Shown: piece by piece, positions 33,249 to 42,781 of the stretch
Numbering within the stretch: the stretch's first letter is position 1
Layout of the letters: every line of letters starts with the position of its first letter
Source of the DNA: Candidatus Leucobacter sulfamidivorax
Lineage (GTDB): Bacteria; Actinomycetota; Actinomycetes; Actinomycetales; Microbacteriaceae
Length of the DNA: 64,000 bases
Direction of reading: 5' to 3'
NCBI GenBank assembly: GCA_016771945.1
Contig: QZLF01000004.1
Location: 248,001-312,000, forward strand
Notes under the pieces: generated by a model
What the model saw: only the letters and a program-made list of their open reading frames with translations
What the model was told of the DNA's origin: nothing
Database searches by the model: none
Program-made: the position numbers and the translations under genes

Positions 33249-34262
33249 GTGGCAGCAGGCAAGGCGAAGATCGCGGCTCTCGGCTACGACGAGGCGCGTC
33301 CGGCGCCCGTCGTGCTCATCAGCGGTCCCGAGCAGTTCCTCGCCGACCGCGCGGCGCGCGCCATCCGCGAGGCGCTGCGGACCGAGCGCCCCGATCTCGA
33401 GATCCACGACATCGACGCCTCGGGCTACGGCGCGGGCGAGCTCTTCACCGTGGCGAGCCCCTCGCTCTTCGCCGAGCCCCGCCTGATCCGCGTCGAGGGC
33501 GTCGAGAAGGCGAGTGACGCGTTCATCGAGGACGCCAAGAGCTACCTCTCCCAGCCGGCCGAGGACACGACGCTCGTGCTGCGGCACGCCGGCGGCCAGC
33601 GTGGCAAGGCGCTGCTCGACGCGGTGCGGGGCGAGCCGGGGGCGGCGCTCGGCGCCGTCGAGGTCGCCTGCGCCGAGGTGAAGCGCGACCAGGACCGGCT
33701 GGCCTTCGCGCAGGCTGAGTTCCGCCGGCTGAGGGCCGAGGCGACCCCCGGCGCCGTGCGCGCCCTGGCCGCCGCCTACGGGGGCGGCATCGGCGAGCTC
33801 GCGGGCGCGATCGAGCAGCTGGTCGCCGATGGGGGCAACCGCATCACGGAGGCGGAGGTCGACCGCGCGACCGAGGGCCGGGTCGAGGCCGGCGCCTTCA
33901 AGGTCGCCGATGCGGCGACCGCCGGGCGCGCCGCCGATGCGCTCGTGCTGCTGCGCCAGGCGCTCTCGACGGGCACGGACCCGATCCCGATGCTCGCGGC
34001 GCTCAACATGAAGGTGCGCGCCATGGCCCGCGTCTTCGGCGCCCGCGGCTCGAGCGGCGAGCTCGCGAAGGCCTTCGGGATGGCGCCGTGGCAGGTGGAG
34101 CGCGCGCAGCGCGAGACCCGTGGCTGGAACGAGGCCGACCTGGCGCGCGCGATCGACCTGGCGGCCGAGACCGAGTGGCGGCTCAAGGGCGGCAGCCGCG
34201 ACCCCGAGTACGCGCTCGAGCGCTACCTGCTCTTCGTCGCGCGGCGGGGCCGCGAGCGCTGA
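33249..34262 (+). CDS. holA: DNA polymerase III subunit delta
   Basis: 337 aa. N-terminal VVLISGPEQFLADRAARAIREAL (degenerate P-loop), FTVASPSLFAEPRLIRVEGVEK, and the C-terminal helical domain LLRQALSTGTDPIPMLAALNMKVRAM with YALERYLLFVARRG. It is the clamp-loader delta subunit that opens the sliding clamp. GTG 33249 is preferred; an ATG at 33219 inside comEC would add 10 residues. Confidence 0.93.
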   Translation: MAAGKAKIAALGYDEARPAPVVLISGPEQFLADRAARAIREALRTERPDLEIHDIDASGYGAGELFTVASPSLFAEPRLIRVEGVEKASDAFIEDAKSYLSQPAEDTTLVLRHAGGQRGKALLDAVRGEPGAALGAVEVACAEVKRDQDRLAFAQAEFRRLRAEATPGAVRALAAAYGGGIGELAGAIEQLVADGGNRITEAEVDRATEGRVEAGAFKVADAATAGRAADALVLLRQALSTGTDPIPMLAALNMKVRAMARVFGARGSSGELAKAFGMAPWQVERAQRETRGWNEADLARAIDLAAETEWRLKGGSRDPEYALERYLLFVARRGRER

Positions 34263-34265
34263 GCG

Positions 34266-35141
34266 TCAGTCCTCCGGCTCCCCGGGGGTGCGCACGATGC
34301 TCTCCTGGGAGACGCTCGCGACGAGCGCGCCCTCCCGATCGTAGAAGCGTCCGTGGGTGAGGCCCCGGCCCCCGGTCGCGACGGGGGTGTCGAGCACGTA
34401 GAGCAGCCAGTCGTCGGTGCGGAACGGCCGGTGGAACCACATGGCGTGGTCGAGGCTGATGCTGCGCAGGCCCGGGGTCGCCCACGGCACGCCGTGACGG
34501 CGCAGCACCGGTTCGACGAGCAGGTAGTCGCTCGCGAAGGCGAGGGCCGCCGAGTGCAGGGCGGCGGAGTCGCCGAGGCTGTCGCGGCTGCGCAGCCACA
34601 CGCGCTGCTCGCCGCTCGTCTCGGCGACGTTCAGCAGGATGTCGTCCTCCACGTAGCGGAAGTCGAAGGGGCGGTTCAGCACCCAGGAGGCGCGTCCGCC
34701 GTCCGCCAGGTGCCCGTACTTCTCCCACACGGCGGGCAGTCCCTCCGGCGGGGGCACGGAGGCGACGTCGTAGACGTCCAGGTGCTCGAGGCCGTCGCCC
34801 GGCGTCTGGAAGGAGGCGATGAGCGACATGAGCACCTCGCCGTGCTGGTAGGCCTGCACGCGCCGCGTCGAGAAGGTGCGCCCGTCGTGCAGCCGCCCGA
34901 CCTCGAAGGTCATGCGCCGCTCGCTCTCGCCCGGACGGATGAAGTAGCCGTGCATCGAATGCAGCTCGCGGCCCTCCGGCGCGGTGTGCGCGGCGGCGGC
35001 GAGGGCCTGTCCCAGTACCTGCCCGCCGAAGGTGCGCCCGTGCGGGGTGGGGAGCGTGGGGCCGGTGAAGATGTCGTCCCGCGTGCGGGCTTCGGAATCG
35101 ATCACCGAGAGCATCGCGGTGAGATCGGGTACGCCGGTCAT
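34266..35141 (-). CDS. tesB: Acyl-CoA thioesterase II (TesB-like)
   Basis: 291 aa double-hotdog protein: GRTFGGQVLGQALAAAAHT, HSMHGYFIRPGESERRMTFEV, SLIASFQTP, LDHAMWFHRPFRTDDWLLY and GRFYDREGALVASVSQES (conserved Gln and Asp/Thr positions). It hydrolyses acyl-CoA thioesters in the cytosol. It converges with holA with 3 bases between stops. Confidence 0.93.
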   Translation of the reverse strand: MTGVPDLTAMLSVIDSEARTRDDIFTGPTLPTPHGRTFGGQVLGQALAAAAHTAPEGRELHSMHGYFIRPGESERRMTFEVGRLHDGRTFSTRRVQAYQHGEVLMSLIASFQTPGDGLEHLDVYDVASVPPPEGLPAVWEKYGHLADGGRASWVLNRPFDFRYVEDDILLNVAETSGEQRVWLRSRDSLGDSAALHSAALAFASDYLLVEPVLRRHGVPWATPGLRSISLDHAMWFHRPFRTDDWLLYVLDTPVATGGRGLTHGRFYDREGALVASVSQESIVRTPGEPED

Positions 35142-35213
35142 GGGGCCTCCTGCTCGAACGATGGGCTTCAGTCTATCGGCGACGGGGGACGCTCCCTCCC
35201 GCGACGCAGGCCG

Positions 35214-35219
35214 TAGGCT
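35214..35219 (+). promoter_or_regulatory. -10 hexamer TAGGCT before 35227 gene
   Basis: TAGGCT ends 7 bases before ATG 35227, in the leaderless spacing. Confidence 0.4.
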
Positions 35220-35226
35220 GGAGGCG

Positions 35227-35873
35227 ATGACCGCGTCCCTCGACCTCGCCGACCACGCCACGCGCGACGATCTGCGGGTGTATCTCGAACGCCTCGTGCG
35301 GGCGGGCGAGCCCGAGGTGCGGCTCGTCACGCGGGGGCCCGCGCTCGCCGTCTACGGCTGCACGCAGTCCCCGGAGGGCCTGCTCGACCCGGTGCCGGTG
35401 GTGCTCGTGATGCGGGCCTTCGCGCTCGCGGCCCCGTCCGCCGAGCCCCTCGACGCGACGGTGGAGGCCCGCGCCCTGCTCGATCGACTGGCGCGCATGG
35501 GGCGCATCGGCCTGCGCCTCGAGCTGCCCGATGCGGTGGTCGCGGCGGCGTGGGCCGGGGTGCTGCCCCCGAGCAGCGGCTGGGGCCGGTCGGCGCGCTG
35601 GACGCGCCTTCCCTTGAGCGCGCCGCCCGTGAGGGCATCGAGCGGATCGCCGCCGCCCTGCCGGCGAACCCCGGCGACGCCGTCGTGCGCGCGGTGCGCC
35701 GTCGCGTGTGGGGCGCCGAGATCGCCCCGGGGGTGCCCGCGGCCGCCGCGTTCGCCGCCGAGGCGCTCGGCTTCCTCCGGGAGGAGCGCGAGGTCGCGGT
35801 CTCGGCCTCGCTCACCTGGCTGCGCCTGAGCACCGGCCGCGGGCACACCATCGTGCGGGAGCCGATGGGGTAG
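35227..35873 (+). pseudogene. Conserved hypothetical protein, apparent frameshift
   Basis: The first frame runs MTASLDLADHATRDDLRVYL ... VAAAWAGVLPPSSGW. The second picks up GPVGALDAPSLERAAREGIE and continues to the TAG at 35871-35873. One extra G in the TGGGG run at 35581-35585 would join them into a protein of about 215 aa. The N-terminal half is beta-rich (VRLVTRGPALAVYGCTQ) and the C-terminal half helical. No enzyme motif is seen. It lies just upstream of rpoZ. The function is unknown; assembly error is as likely as true decay. Confidence 0.6.
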
Positions 35874-35876
35874 AAT
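35871..35876 (+). promoter_or_regulatory. -10 hexamer TAGAAT of rpoZ
   Basis: TAGAAT contains the stop codon of the preceding gene. rpoZ starts 30 bases later with GAAGGAGA as ribosome site, so this is a conventional leadered promoter. Confidence 0.4.
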
Positions 35877-35906
35877 GGCAAGGTTCAAGCGAAGGAGAAC
35901 CGCCAC

Positions 35907-36263
35907 ATGGCTCAGGTGAACGGCATCATCGATCCCCCCATCGACGACCTGCTCGAGAAGGTCGACTCGAAGTACGCGCTCGTGATCTTCGCCTCGCAGC
36001 GGGCTCGGCAGATCAACGACTACTACACCGATCTGCACGACGGCAACCTCTTCGACAACATCGGTCCGCTCGTCGACGCCTCCGTCGACGACAAGCCGCT
36101 GTCGACCGCGCTGCACGAGATCGTCGAGGGCAAGCTGGTCATGAAGCCGCGGGTCGCCCAGGCGGAGAGCACCTCGCTCGAGGACGCGGCGGCCGACGCA
36201 GCGGGCTCGCTCGAGGCGGCCTTCGACGCGATCGCACCGGCCGCGGACGCCGACGCGGAGTAA
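35907..36263 (+). CDS. rpoZ: RNA polymerase omega subunit
   Basis: 118 aa. It starts [20 protein letters not shown], and has the conserved [20 protein letters not shown] helix and [17 protein letters not shown]. The C-terminus carries an acidic/Ala-rich extension typical of actinobacteria. It supports assembly of the beta' subunit. In many actinobacteria coaBC lies between rpoZ and metK, but here metK follows directly. Confidence 0.95.
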   Translation: MAQVNGIIDPPIDDLLEKVDSKYALVIFASQRARQINDYYTDLHDGNLFDNIGPLVDASVDDKPLSTALHEIVEGKLVMKPRVAQAESTSLEDAAADAAGSLEAAFDAIAPAADADAE

Positions 36264-36293
36264 CCGCAGCGTCACGCGATTCGAACTTGTCGG

Positions 36294-36334
36294 TGGCGCC
36301 GGATAGCTTGGATTCATCCAGCCTTCCGGCGCCA
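36294..36334. terminator. Hairpin between rpoZ and metK
   Basis: A perfect 10-bp stem (TGGCGCCGGA with TCCGGCGCCA) encloses 21 bases that contain TAGCTT and a small TGGA/TCCA stem. There is no strong U-tract. It may terminate rpoZ transcripts or act as a regulatory leader of metK. Confidence 0.45.
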
Positions 36335-36356
36335 TCACTCATTTGAGGAGCCCAGC

Positions 36357-37547
36357 ATGAGCCTGCGTCAGTTCACCTCGGAATCGGTGACCGAGGGGCA
36401 CCCCGACAAGATCTGCGACCGGATCAGCGACTCGATCCTCGATGCGATGCTCGAGCAGGATCCGGGCGCCAGGGTCGCGGTCGAGACCCTCGTCACGACC
36501 GGGCTCGTCCACGTCGCCGGCGAGGTGACGACGAGCGGCTACGTCGAGATCCCGCAGATCGTGCGCGAGGCGGTCCGCGAGGTCGGCTACACGTCGAGCG
36601 AGATGGGCTTCGACGCGGCCTCCTGCGGCGTCTCGGTGTCGATCGGCCAGCAGTCGCCCGACATCGCGAGCGGCGTCGACGCCTCGCTCGAGGTGCGCGA
36701 GGGCGCGGCCGGCGACGAGCTCAGCGCCCAGGGCGCGGGCGATCAGGGCATCATGTTCGGCTACGCGACCGACGAGACCCCCGAGCTGCACCCGCTGCCG
36801 AGCTGGATCGCGCACCGCCTCGCCGAGCGGCTCACCGAGGTCCGCAAGACCGGGGTGCTGCCCTACCTGCGTCCCGACGGCAAGACCCAGGTCACGATCG
36901 GCTACGACGGCGACCGCGCCGCGAGCGTCGAGGCCGTCGTCCTCTCCACGCAGCACGCCCGGGACATCGAGCAGGCGCAGCTGCGGGCCGATGTCGAGCG
37001 CGAGGTGATCCGCCCCGTGCTCGGCAGGGTCGAGCTCGCGAGCGGCGACGCGCGGCTCTTCATCAACCCGGCGGGCCCCTTCGTCATCGGCGGGCCGATG
37101 GGCGACGCGGGCCTCACCGGCCGCAAGATCATCATCGACACCTACGGCGGCGCGAGCCGCCACGGCGGCGGCGCCTTCAGCGGCAAGGATCCGAGCAAGG
37201 TCGACCGCTCGGCGGCCTACGCAATGCGCTGGGTGGCCAAGCACGTCGTGGCCGCCGGCCTCGCGAAGCGCGCCGAGCTGCAGGTCGCCTACGCGATCGG
37301 GCGTGCCGAGCCCGTGGGCCTCTACGTGGAGACCTTCGGCACCGAGACGGTGCCCTCGGAGCGGATCGAGGCCGCCGTCCGCGCGGTCTTCGACCTGCGT
37401 CCGCTCGCCATCATCCGGGACCTCGACCTGCTGCGGCCGATCTACGCGAAGACGAGCGCCTACGGGCACTTCGGGCGCGAGCTGCCCGAGTTCACCTGGG
37501 AGGCCACCCCCCGCGTCGCCGAGCTGCGCGCGGCGGCGGGCGTCTAG
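36357..37547 (+). CDS. metK: S-adenosylmethionine synthetase
   Basis: 396 aa. It begins with the N-terminal [16 protein letters not shown]/Met site and has [12 protein letters not shown] and [19 protein letters not shown]. It makes SAM from methionine and ATP as a tetramer. Complete, with a GAGGAG ribosome site. A 10-bp hairpin lies in its leader. priA begins 19 bases downstream. Confidence 0.97.
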   Translation: MSLRQFTSESVTEGHPDKICDRISDSILDAMLEQDPGARVAVETLVTTGLVHVAGEVTTSGYVEIPQIVREAVREVGYTSSEMGFDAASCGVSVSIGQQSPDIASGVDASLEVREGAAGDELSAQGAGDQGIMFGYATDETPELHPLPSWIAHRLAERLTEVRKTGVLPYLRPDGKTQVTIGYDGDRAASVEAVVLSTQHARDIEQAQLRADVEREVIRPVLGRVELASGDARLFINPAGPFVIGGPMGDAGLTGRKIIIDTYGGASRHGGGAFSGKDPSKVDRSAAYAMRWVAKHVVAAGLAKRAELQVAYAIGRAEPVGLYVETFGTETVPSERIEAAVRAVFDLRPLAIIRDLDLLRPIYAKTSAYGHFGRELPEFTWEATPRVAELRAAAGV

Positions 37548-37565
37548 CGGCCCGGGCGGGTCGCC

Positions 37566-39649
37566 GTGTTCGAGGCGGAGGGGGCGGCGGGCCGTCGGGT
37601 CGCGCGGGTGCTGCTCGACTCCGCCCTGCCGCAGCTCGACCACCTCTTCGACTACGCGGTGCCCGAGGAGCTCGCCGAGGAGCTGCGCGTCGGCCAGCGG
37701 GTGCGGGTGCCCTTCCGCTCCCAGAGCCGGCGCAGCCACGGCTACGTGATCGGCTTCGCCGAGCGCAGCGACTTCGCCGGCGAGCTGCAGCCCGTGGCCG
37801 AGATCGTGGGCCCGGTGCCCGTGCTGCGGCCCGAGATCTGGCGCCTCGCGCGCGAGGCGGCGGATCGGGCGGGCGGATCGGCCTGCGACATCCTGCGCCT
37901 CGCGATCCCCACCCGCATGGTACGAGTCGAGAAGCAGCACCTCGCCGAGGCGCCGCAGGGCTCAGAGGCTTCGGCCACCGCCTTCGAACCCGTCGAGGAG
38001 GAGGCCGAGACCGCGCGGCTGCTCGCCTCGGGCGCCCGCCTCGCGGTCACGGCCTCGCACGGGCCCGAGCGGCTGGGCACGGGCGAGTGGGTCGGAGGCT
38101 GGGCGGTGCGCCTCGCGCGCGCGGCGCTCGCGGTGCACGCGCTGGGGCGCAGCGTCATCGCGGTGCTGCCCGACTACCGCGACCTCGACCAGCTGCGTGA
38201 CGCGCTCGCGGCGCTCGGCCACGCCGAGGCGGTGCGGGTGGATTCCCGCCAGTCGAACGGCGAGCGCTACGCCTCCTTCCTGCGCGCGCTCGATCCGGTC
38301 CCGCGCATCGTCATCGGCAACCGCTCGGCCGTCTACGCGCCCGCCCACCGGCTCGGCGCGATCCTGATCTGGGACGACGGGGATCCGCTCCTCGCGGAGC
38401 CCCTCACTCCCTACGTGCACCCCCGCGACGCGGCGCTCGTGCGCGCCTCGCAGAGCGGCGGCGACGCCACCGGCGGGGGGCCGGCGGCACGACCGACGGC
38501 GAGGGCGATGAAGGCGCCGCCGAGCCGGTCGGACTGCTGTTCGCGGGGCACGCGCGCACGGCCGAGATGCAGTGGCTCGTCGACATCGGCTACGTGCAGC
38601 CCGAACGGCTGCCCCCGCGGCGCACCCGGGTGGTGCACGCCGATGCCTCGGTCGTGCCCGACGCCTTCGCCGGCAGGGTGCCCGAGTTCGCCGCGCGGGC
38701 GATCCGCGAGGGCCTGCGGAAGGGCCCGGTGCTCGTGCAGGTCGCGAGCCCGGGCTACGCCCCGGTCGCGGTGTGCGCCGAGTGCGGCGAGCTCGCGCGC
38801 TGCACCGCGTGCGCGGGGCCGATCGGGTTCCGCTCGGCGGGCCGGGCGGCCTGCCGATGGTGCGGAGAGCAGGGGGCCGGGTGGCGCTGCCGCCACTGCG
38901 GCGGCCGCGGGCTCGAACAGCGCGGCATGGGCTCCCAGCGCACCGCCGAGCAGTTCGAGCGCCAGTTCACCGGTGCCCGGGTGGTGCTGAGCGACGGCGA
39001 GCACCCCCACGAGCGCATCGACTCCCGTCCCGCGCTCGTCGTCGCGACACGGGGAGCCGAGCCCATCGCGGCCGGGGGCTACCGGGCGGTGGTGCTGCTC
39101 GATGCCGAGCGGCTGCTCGGCATCGAGTCGCTGCGCGCGGGGGAGGACTGCATGCGCTGGTGGCAGAACGCCGCGGCGCTCGCGGCGCCCGACGGCGTCT
39201 GCGTCGTCGCCTCGGGCGGCGGCCCCGTCGTGCGGGCGTTCGTCACCGGTCGTATCGAGGAGTGGCTGCGCGACGAGCTGAGGGATCGGCATGCGCTGCG
39301 CTATCCGCCCGCGGTGCGGGTCGCGAGCGTCACCGGCGGGCCTGCCGAGGTGGATCGCGCCCTCGGCGCGCTGCGCGGGCCCGGCGGGGCAGAGCTTGCC
39401 GGCGTCGACGTGCTGGGACCCGTCCCGGTGCTCAGACGGGACGTCCCGCCCGGGCTCGTGCGGGCGATCGTGCGCTTCGACTACGCGCACGGCGCCGAGG
39501 TCGCCAAACGGCTGCGCGGCGCCCTCGTCGCCGACGCGGCCGGGGCCTCGTCCCGGGCGGCGGGGCGCAGGCCGGGTCGCGCCAGGCCCGAGGCGCTGCG
39601 GCTGCGCTTCGACGACCGCGGCGTGTTCGACGGCCACCTCGGCGCCTGA
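37566..39649 (+). pseudogene. priA: Primosomal protein N' (PriA-like), frameshifted
   Basis: Reads from GTG 37566 (VFEAEGAAGRRVARVLLDSA, 3'-binding domain LDHLFDYAVPEEL and RVRVPFRSQSRRSHGYVIGF) to about 38475, then continues in another frame (EPVGLLFAGHARTAEMQWLV, zinc motifs CAECGELARCTAC and CRWCGEQGAGWRCRHCGGRG, MGSQRTAEQFER). One extra G in the G6 run at 38475-38480 joins the two. Like other actinobacterial PriA proteins it lacks helicase Walker motifs. PriA restarts stalled replication. An essential-type gene broken here suggests sequencing error. Confidence 0.85.
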
Positions 39650-39668
39650 ACGCCTGAGCTCCTGAACC

Positions 39669-40301
39669 TCAGTGCACGAGCACCAGCAGCGCGGCGACCG
39701 CGATGAAGAGCGCCCCGAAGACCGAGTTCAGCGCCTTGCGGCCTCGCGGGGTGCGGGTGAGCCGCCGGAAGGGGCGCGCCAGCGCCGCGAAGCCGCCCCA
39801 CATCACGACCGTGTCCACGCCCACGGAGGTCGCGAGGAAGATCGCGTACTGCGGCAGCTGCGGCTGGTCGAGCCTGATGAACTGCGGGATGAAGGCGAGG
39901 AAGAAGACGATGGCCTTCGGGTTCAAGAGGTTCACCCAGAAGCCGCGCCGTAGCATCGACCACGCGCTCTCGCGCACGTGCGGGGGCTCGCCGCCGTCCC
40001 CGGCGGCGTCCGTGCGGATCAGGATGAGCCGGATGCCGAGGTAGACGAGGTACGCGGCGCCCGCGTAGCGGATCACGTTGAAGAGCACCGGCGACTGCGT
40101 CACGAGCAGGCCGACGCCGGCGGCGACGATGACCACGTGCACGGCGAGGGCGAGCTGCTGCCCCAGGACACCCCAGATGGAGCGGCGCCAGCCCTGCGAG
40201 AGCGCGTTGCTCATCGTGTTGATCGCGCCGGCCCCGGGAGTGAGACTGATCACCAGGCAGGCGACGAGCAGCGAGAGCCAGACCTGAAGCGTCACCGGCA
40301 C
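39669..40301 (-). CDS. LysE/RhtB-family amino-acid exporter
   Basis: 210 aa with about six membrane helices. Family marks: SLTPGAGAINTMSNALSQGW in the first loop, IRYAGAAYLVYLGIRLILI, and FWVNLLNPKAIVFFLAFIPQF. It exports amino acids such as homoserine or threonine. It converges with priA, and the promoter lies in the short gap before fmt on the opposite strand. Confidence 0.9.
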   Translation of the reverse strand: MPVTLQVWLSLLVACLVISLTPGAGAINTMSNALSQGWRRSIWGVLGQQLALAVHVVIVAAGVGLLVTQSPVLFNVIRYAGAAYLVYLGIRLILIRTDAAGDGGEPPHVRESAWSMLRRGFWVNLLNPKAIVFFLAFIPQFIRLDQPQLPQYAIFLATSVGVDTVVMWGGFAALARPFRRLTRTPRGRKALNSVFGALFIAVAALLVLVH

Positions 40302-40358
40302 AGTCTACGGGTCCGGCGGTGGCGGGATCGCCGGCCCGCGACTGGAAGAATGGAGCGC

Positions 40359-41315
40359 ATGCGCATCCTCTTCGCCGGAACCCCCGAGTTCGCCGTGCCG
40401 AGCCTCAGGTCGCTCGTCGCCGCCGGCCACGAGGTGGTCGGGGTCATCACCCGCGAGGACGCCCCGGTGGGCCGGAAGCGAGTGCTCACCCCCTCGCCGG
40501 TCGCGACCGCCGCGGAGGAGCTCGGGCTGCCGGTGCTGAAGCGGAACCGCCTGGGCGAGGATGCGACCGCCTGGGCCGAGCGGCTGGGTGCGGAGGGGCA
40601 GGGCGCCGAGGGGCAGGGCGCGGATCTCGGCGTCATCGTCGCCTACGGCGGCCTCGTGCGCGAGCCGCTGCTCTCCCTGCCCGCGCACGGCTGGATCAAC
40701 CTGCACTTCAGCGAGCTGCCCCGCTGGCGGGGGGCCGCGCCGGTGCAGCGGGCGCTCATGGCCGGTGAGCAGCGGCTGGGCGTCACCGTGTTCCGCCTGG
40801 TGCCCGAGCTCGATGCGGGCGATGTGCTCAGCCGGGGATCCCGCGACTTCCCGCCGGGCACCCCGGCCGGCGAGGCGCTCGTCGAGCTCGCGAGCTTCGG
40901 CACCGATGCGCTCGACCGCGCGATCTGCGCGCTCGAGGCGGATCCGGACGCGGGCGAGCCGCAGCGCGGCGAGACGAGCTACGCTCACAAGCTCGATCGC
41001 GAGGACGGCCGGCTCGACCTCGCCCTCCCCGCGGCCCTGGTGCTCGCCCACTGGGCCGGGGTCACCCCCGAGCCCGGTGCCTGGGTGCAGGTCGAGGGAC
41101 AGCCCCTGAAGCTGCACGAGGTGCGGGCGGCGGATCCGCCGGCCCGACCCGCCGAGGCGGCCGCGACCGCGGCCGCCATCCTGCAGGACGGCCGCGCGAT
41201 CCTCGGCCTTCCCGGCGGGGCGCTCGAGCTCGTGCGCGTGCAACCCGCGGGGAAGCCCGTGATGGACGGCGCCGCCTGGCTGCGCGGCCGCGGGGGAGAG
41301 GCGGTGCTCTCGTGA
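40359..41315 (+). CDS. fmt: Methionyl-tRNA formyltransferase
   Basis: 318 aa; ATG 40359 is chosen because GGAG lies 5 bases upstream (an ATG at 40350 would add three residues). MRILFAGTPEFAVPSL, INLHFSELPRWRGAAPVQRA (Asn-His region) and ETSYAHKLDREDG are diagnostic. A small tandem GAEGQ duplication lies at about residue 77. It formylates initiator Met-tRNA. It overlaps rsmB by 4 bases, a common fmt-rsmB unit. Confidence 0.95.
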   Translation: MRILFAGTPEFAVPSLRSLVAAGHEVVGVITREDAPVGRKRVLTPSPVATAAEELGLPVLKRNRLGEDATAWAERLGAEGQGAEGQGADLGVIVAYGGLVREPLLSLPAHGWINLHFSELPRWRGAAPVQRALMAGEQRLGVTVFRLVPELDAGDVLSRGSRDFPPGTPAGEALVELASFGTDALDRAICALEADPDAGEPQRGETSYAHKLDREDGRLDLALPAALVLAHWAGVTPEPGAWVQVEGQPLKLHEVRAADPPARPAEAAATAAAILQDGRAILGLPGGALELVRVQPAGKPVMDGAAWLRGRGGEAVLS

Positions 41316-42781
41316 GCGGCGCACGCGGCGGCGGCGCGGGCGCGGATCGGTCGCCCCGGGTCTCGCCCGCGAGGCTCGCGGCCTACGACGTGCTGCGCGA
41401 CGTCGACGAGCGGGACGCCTACGCGAACCTGGCGCTGCCCGCCCGCATCCGCGAGGCGCGGCTCGGACCCCGCGACGCCGCTCTCGTCACCGAGCTCGTC
41501 GCGGGCACCCTGCGCGGCCGGGGCCGCTACGACCGCATCATCGAGCTCGCCTCCGGCCGGGGCATCGACGCCATCGACCCGCGCACCCGCAACGTCCTGC
41601 GTCTCGGCGCGCATCAGCTGCTCGCGATGCGCACCGCGGCGCACGCGGCGGTCAACGAATCGGTCGAGCTGCAGCGGGTCGTCGGCAACCGGGCCGCGGC
41701 CGGGTTCGTGAACGGGGTGCTGCGCGCGATCGGGCGCGCCTCCGGCGAGGAGTGGGACGCGCGGATCGACGCCGAGGCGAGGAGCGCCGACGACGCGCTC
41801 GCGGCGCGCAGCTCGCATCCCGCATGGGTGGTGCGCGCACTGCGCGCCGCGCTGCGCACGGAGGGGCGCGAGGCGGAGCTCGCTGCGCTGCTCGAGGCCG
41901 ACAACGCCCCGCCCCGGGTGAGCCTCACGCTGCTGCCGGGAGCGGGCATCGATGCCGAGACGGCCGAGGCGCTGGGCATCGACACCGAGCACGGCGAATC
42001 GCGGCTCGTCGCACGCGGTCCCTCGCCGCTCGGCCTCGAGCTCGCGGGCGGCGATCCCGCTCGCGCGATCGAGGCGCTCGAGGCGCCCGACGGCACCGTG
42101 AGGGTGCAGGATCAGGGCTCGCAGCTGGCGGCCCTCGCGCTCAGCCGCGCCCGTCCCGCGCAGGCGGGGGAGCGCTGGCTCGATCTCTGCGCCGGGCCGG
42201 GCGGGAAGACCGCGGTGCTGGCGGCCGAGGCGGCGCTCGCGGGCGCCGAGCTGCGCGCGAACGAGGTCTCCGAGCACCGCGCCGAGCTGGTGCGGGGAGC
42301 CGTCGCCGCCCACGAGGAGTCCGTCGAGATCGTCTGCCACGACGGCCGGCGCGACGAGGCCTTCGGCGGGCCGGATGCGCAGTACGACCGCATCCTGGTC
42401 GACGCGCCGTGCTCGGGTCTCGGCGCGCTGCGCCGCCGTCCCGAGGCGCGCTGGCGCAAGCAGCCGGGCGATCTGCCCGAACTCACGGCGCTGCAGGGCG
42501 AACTGCTCGATGCGGCCGCGACCCACCTGGCCCCCGGCGGCCTGCTGGCCTACGTGACCTGCTCCCCGCACCTCGCCGAGACCCGGGTCGTCGTCTCGGC
42601 GGCGCTGAAACGCCACCCGGAGCTGCGGGAAGTCGATGCGCGGGCGATCCTGAACGCCGTCGCCCGCGGGCCGCTCGACCTGGCGGGTGAGCAGCCGAGC
42701 GCCCAGCTGTGGCCGCATCGCAACGGCACCGACGCGATGTTCGTCGCGCTGTTCGAGCGGGCGACTACGCTGGACGGGTGA
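41312..42781 (+). CDS. rsmB: 16S rRNA m5C967 methyltransferase
   Basis: 489 aa. An N-terminal NusB-like domain (RLAAYDVLRDVDERDAYANL, RIIELASGRGIDAIDPRTRN) is followed by a SAM methyltransferase domain with RWLDLCAGPGGKTAVLA (motif I), ILVDAPCSGLGALRRRPE (motif IV, catalytic Cys) and LAYVTCSPHLAETRVVV (motif VI Cys). It overlaps fmt upstream and the MFS gene downstream. Confidence 0.95.
   Translation: MSGARGGGAGADRSPRVSPARLAAYDVLRDVDERDAYANLALPARIREARLGPRDAALVTELVAGTLRGRGRYDRIIELASGRGIDAIDPRTRNVLRLGAHQLLAMRTAAHAAVNESVELQRVVGNRAAAGFVNGVLRAIGRASGEEWDARIDAEARSADDALAARSSHPAWVVRALRAALRTEGREAELAALLEADNAPPRVSLTLLPGAGIDAETAEALGIDTEHGESRLVARGPSPLGLELAGGDPARAIEALEAPDGTVRVQDQGSQLAALALSRARPAQAGERWLDLCAGPGGKTAVLAAEAALAGAELRANEVSEHRAELVRGAVAAHEESVEIVCHDGRRDEAFGGPDAQYDRILVDAPCSGLGALRRRPEARWRKQPGDLPELTALQGELLDAAATHLAPGGLLAYVTCSPHLAETRVVVSAALKRHPELREVDARAILNAVARGPLDLAGEQPSAQLWPHRNGTDAMFVALFERATTLDG
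42766..42771 (+). promoter_or_regulatory. -10-like TACGCT before MFS gene
   Basis: TACGCT inside the rsmB 3' end stops 6 bases before GTG 42778, in the leaderless spacing. The overlap with rsmB also allows coupled translation. Confidence 0.3.

Noticed and set aside
36264-36356. SAM riboswitch before metK
   Set aside because: The gap is too short and has a simple hairpin only; none of the conserved cores I know is visible.
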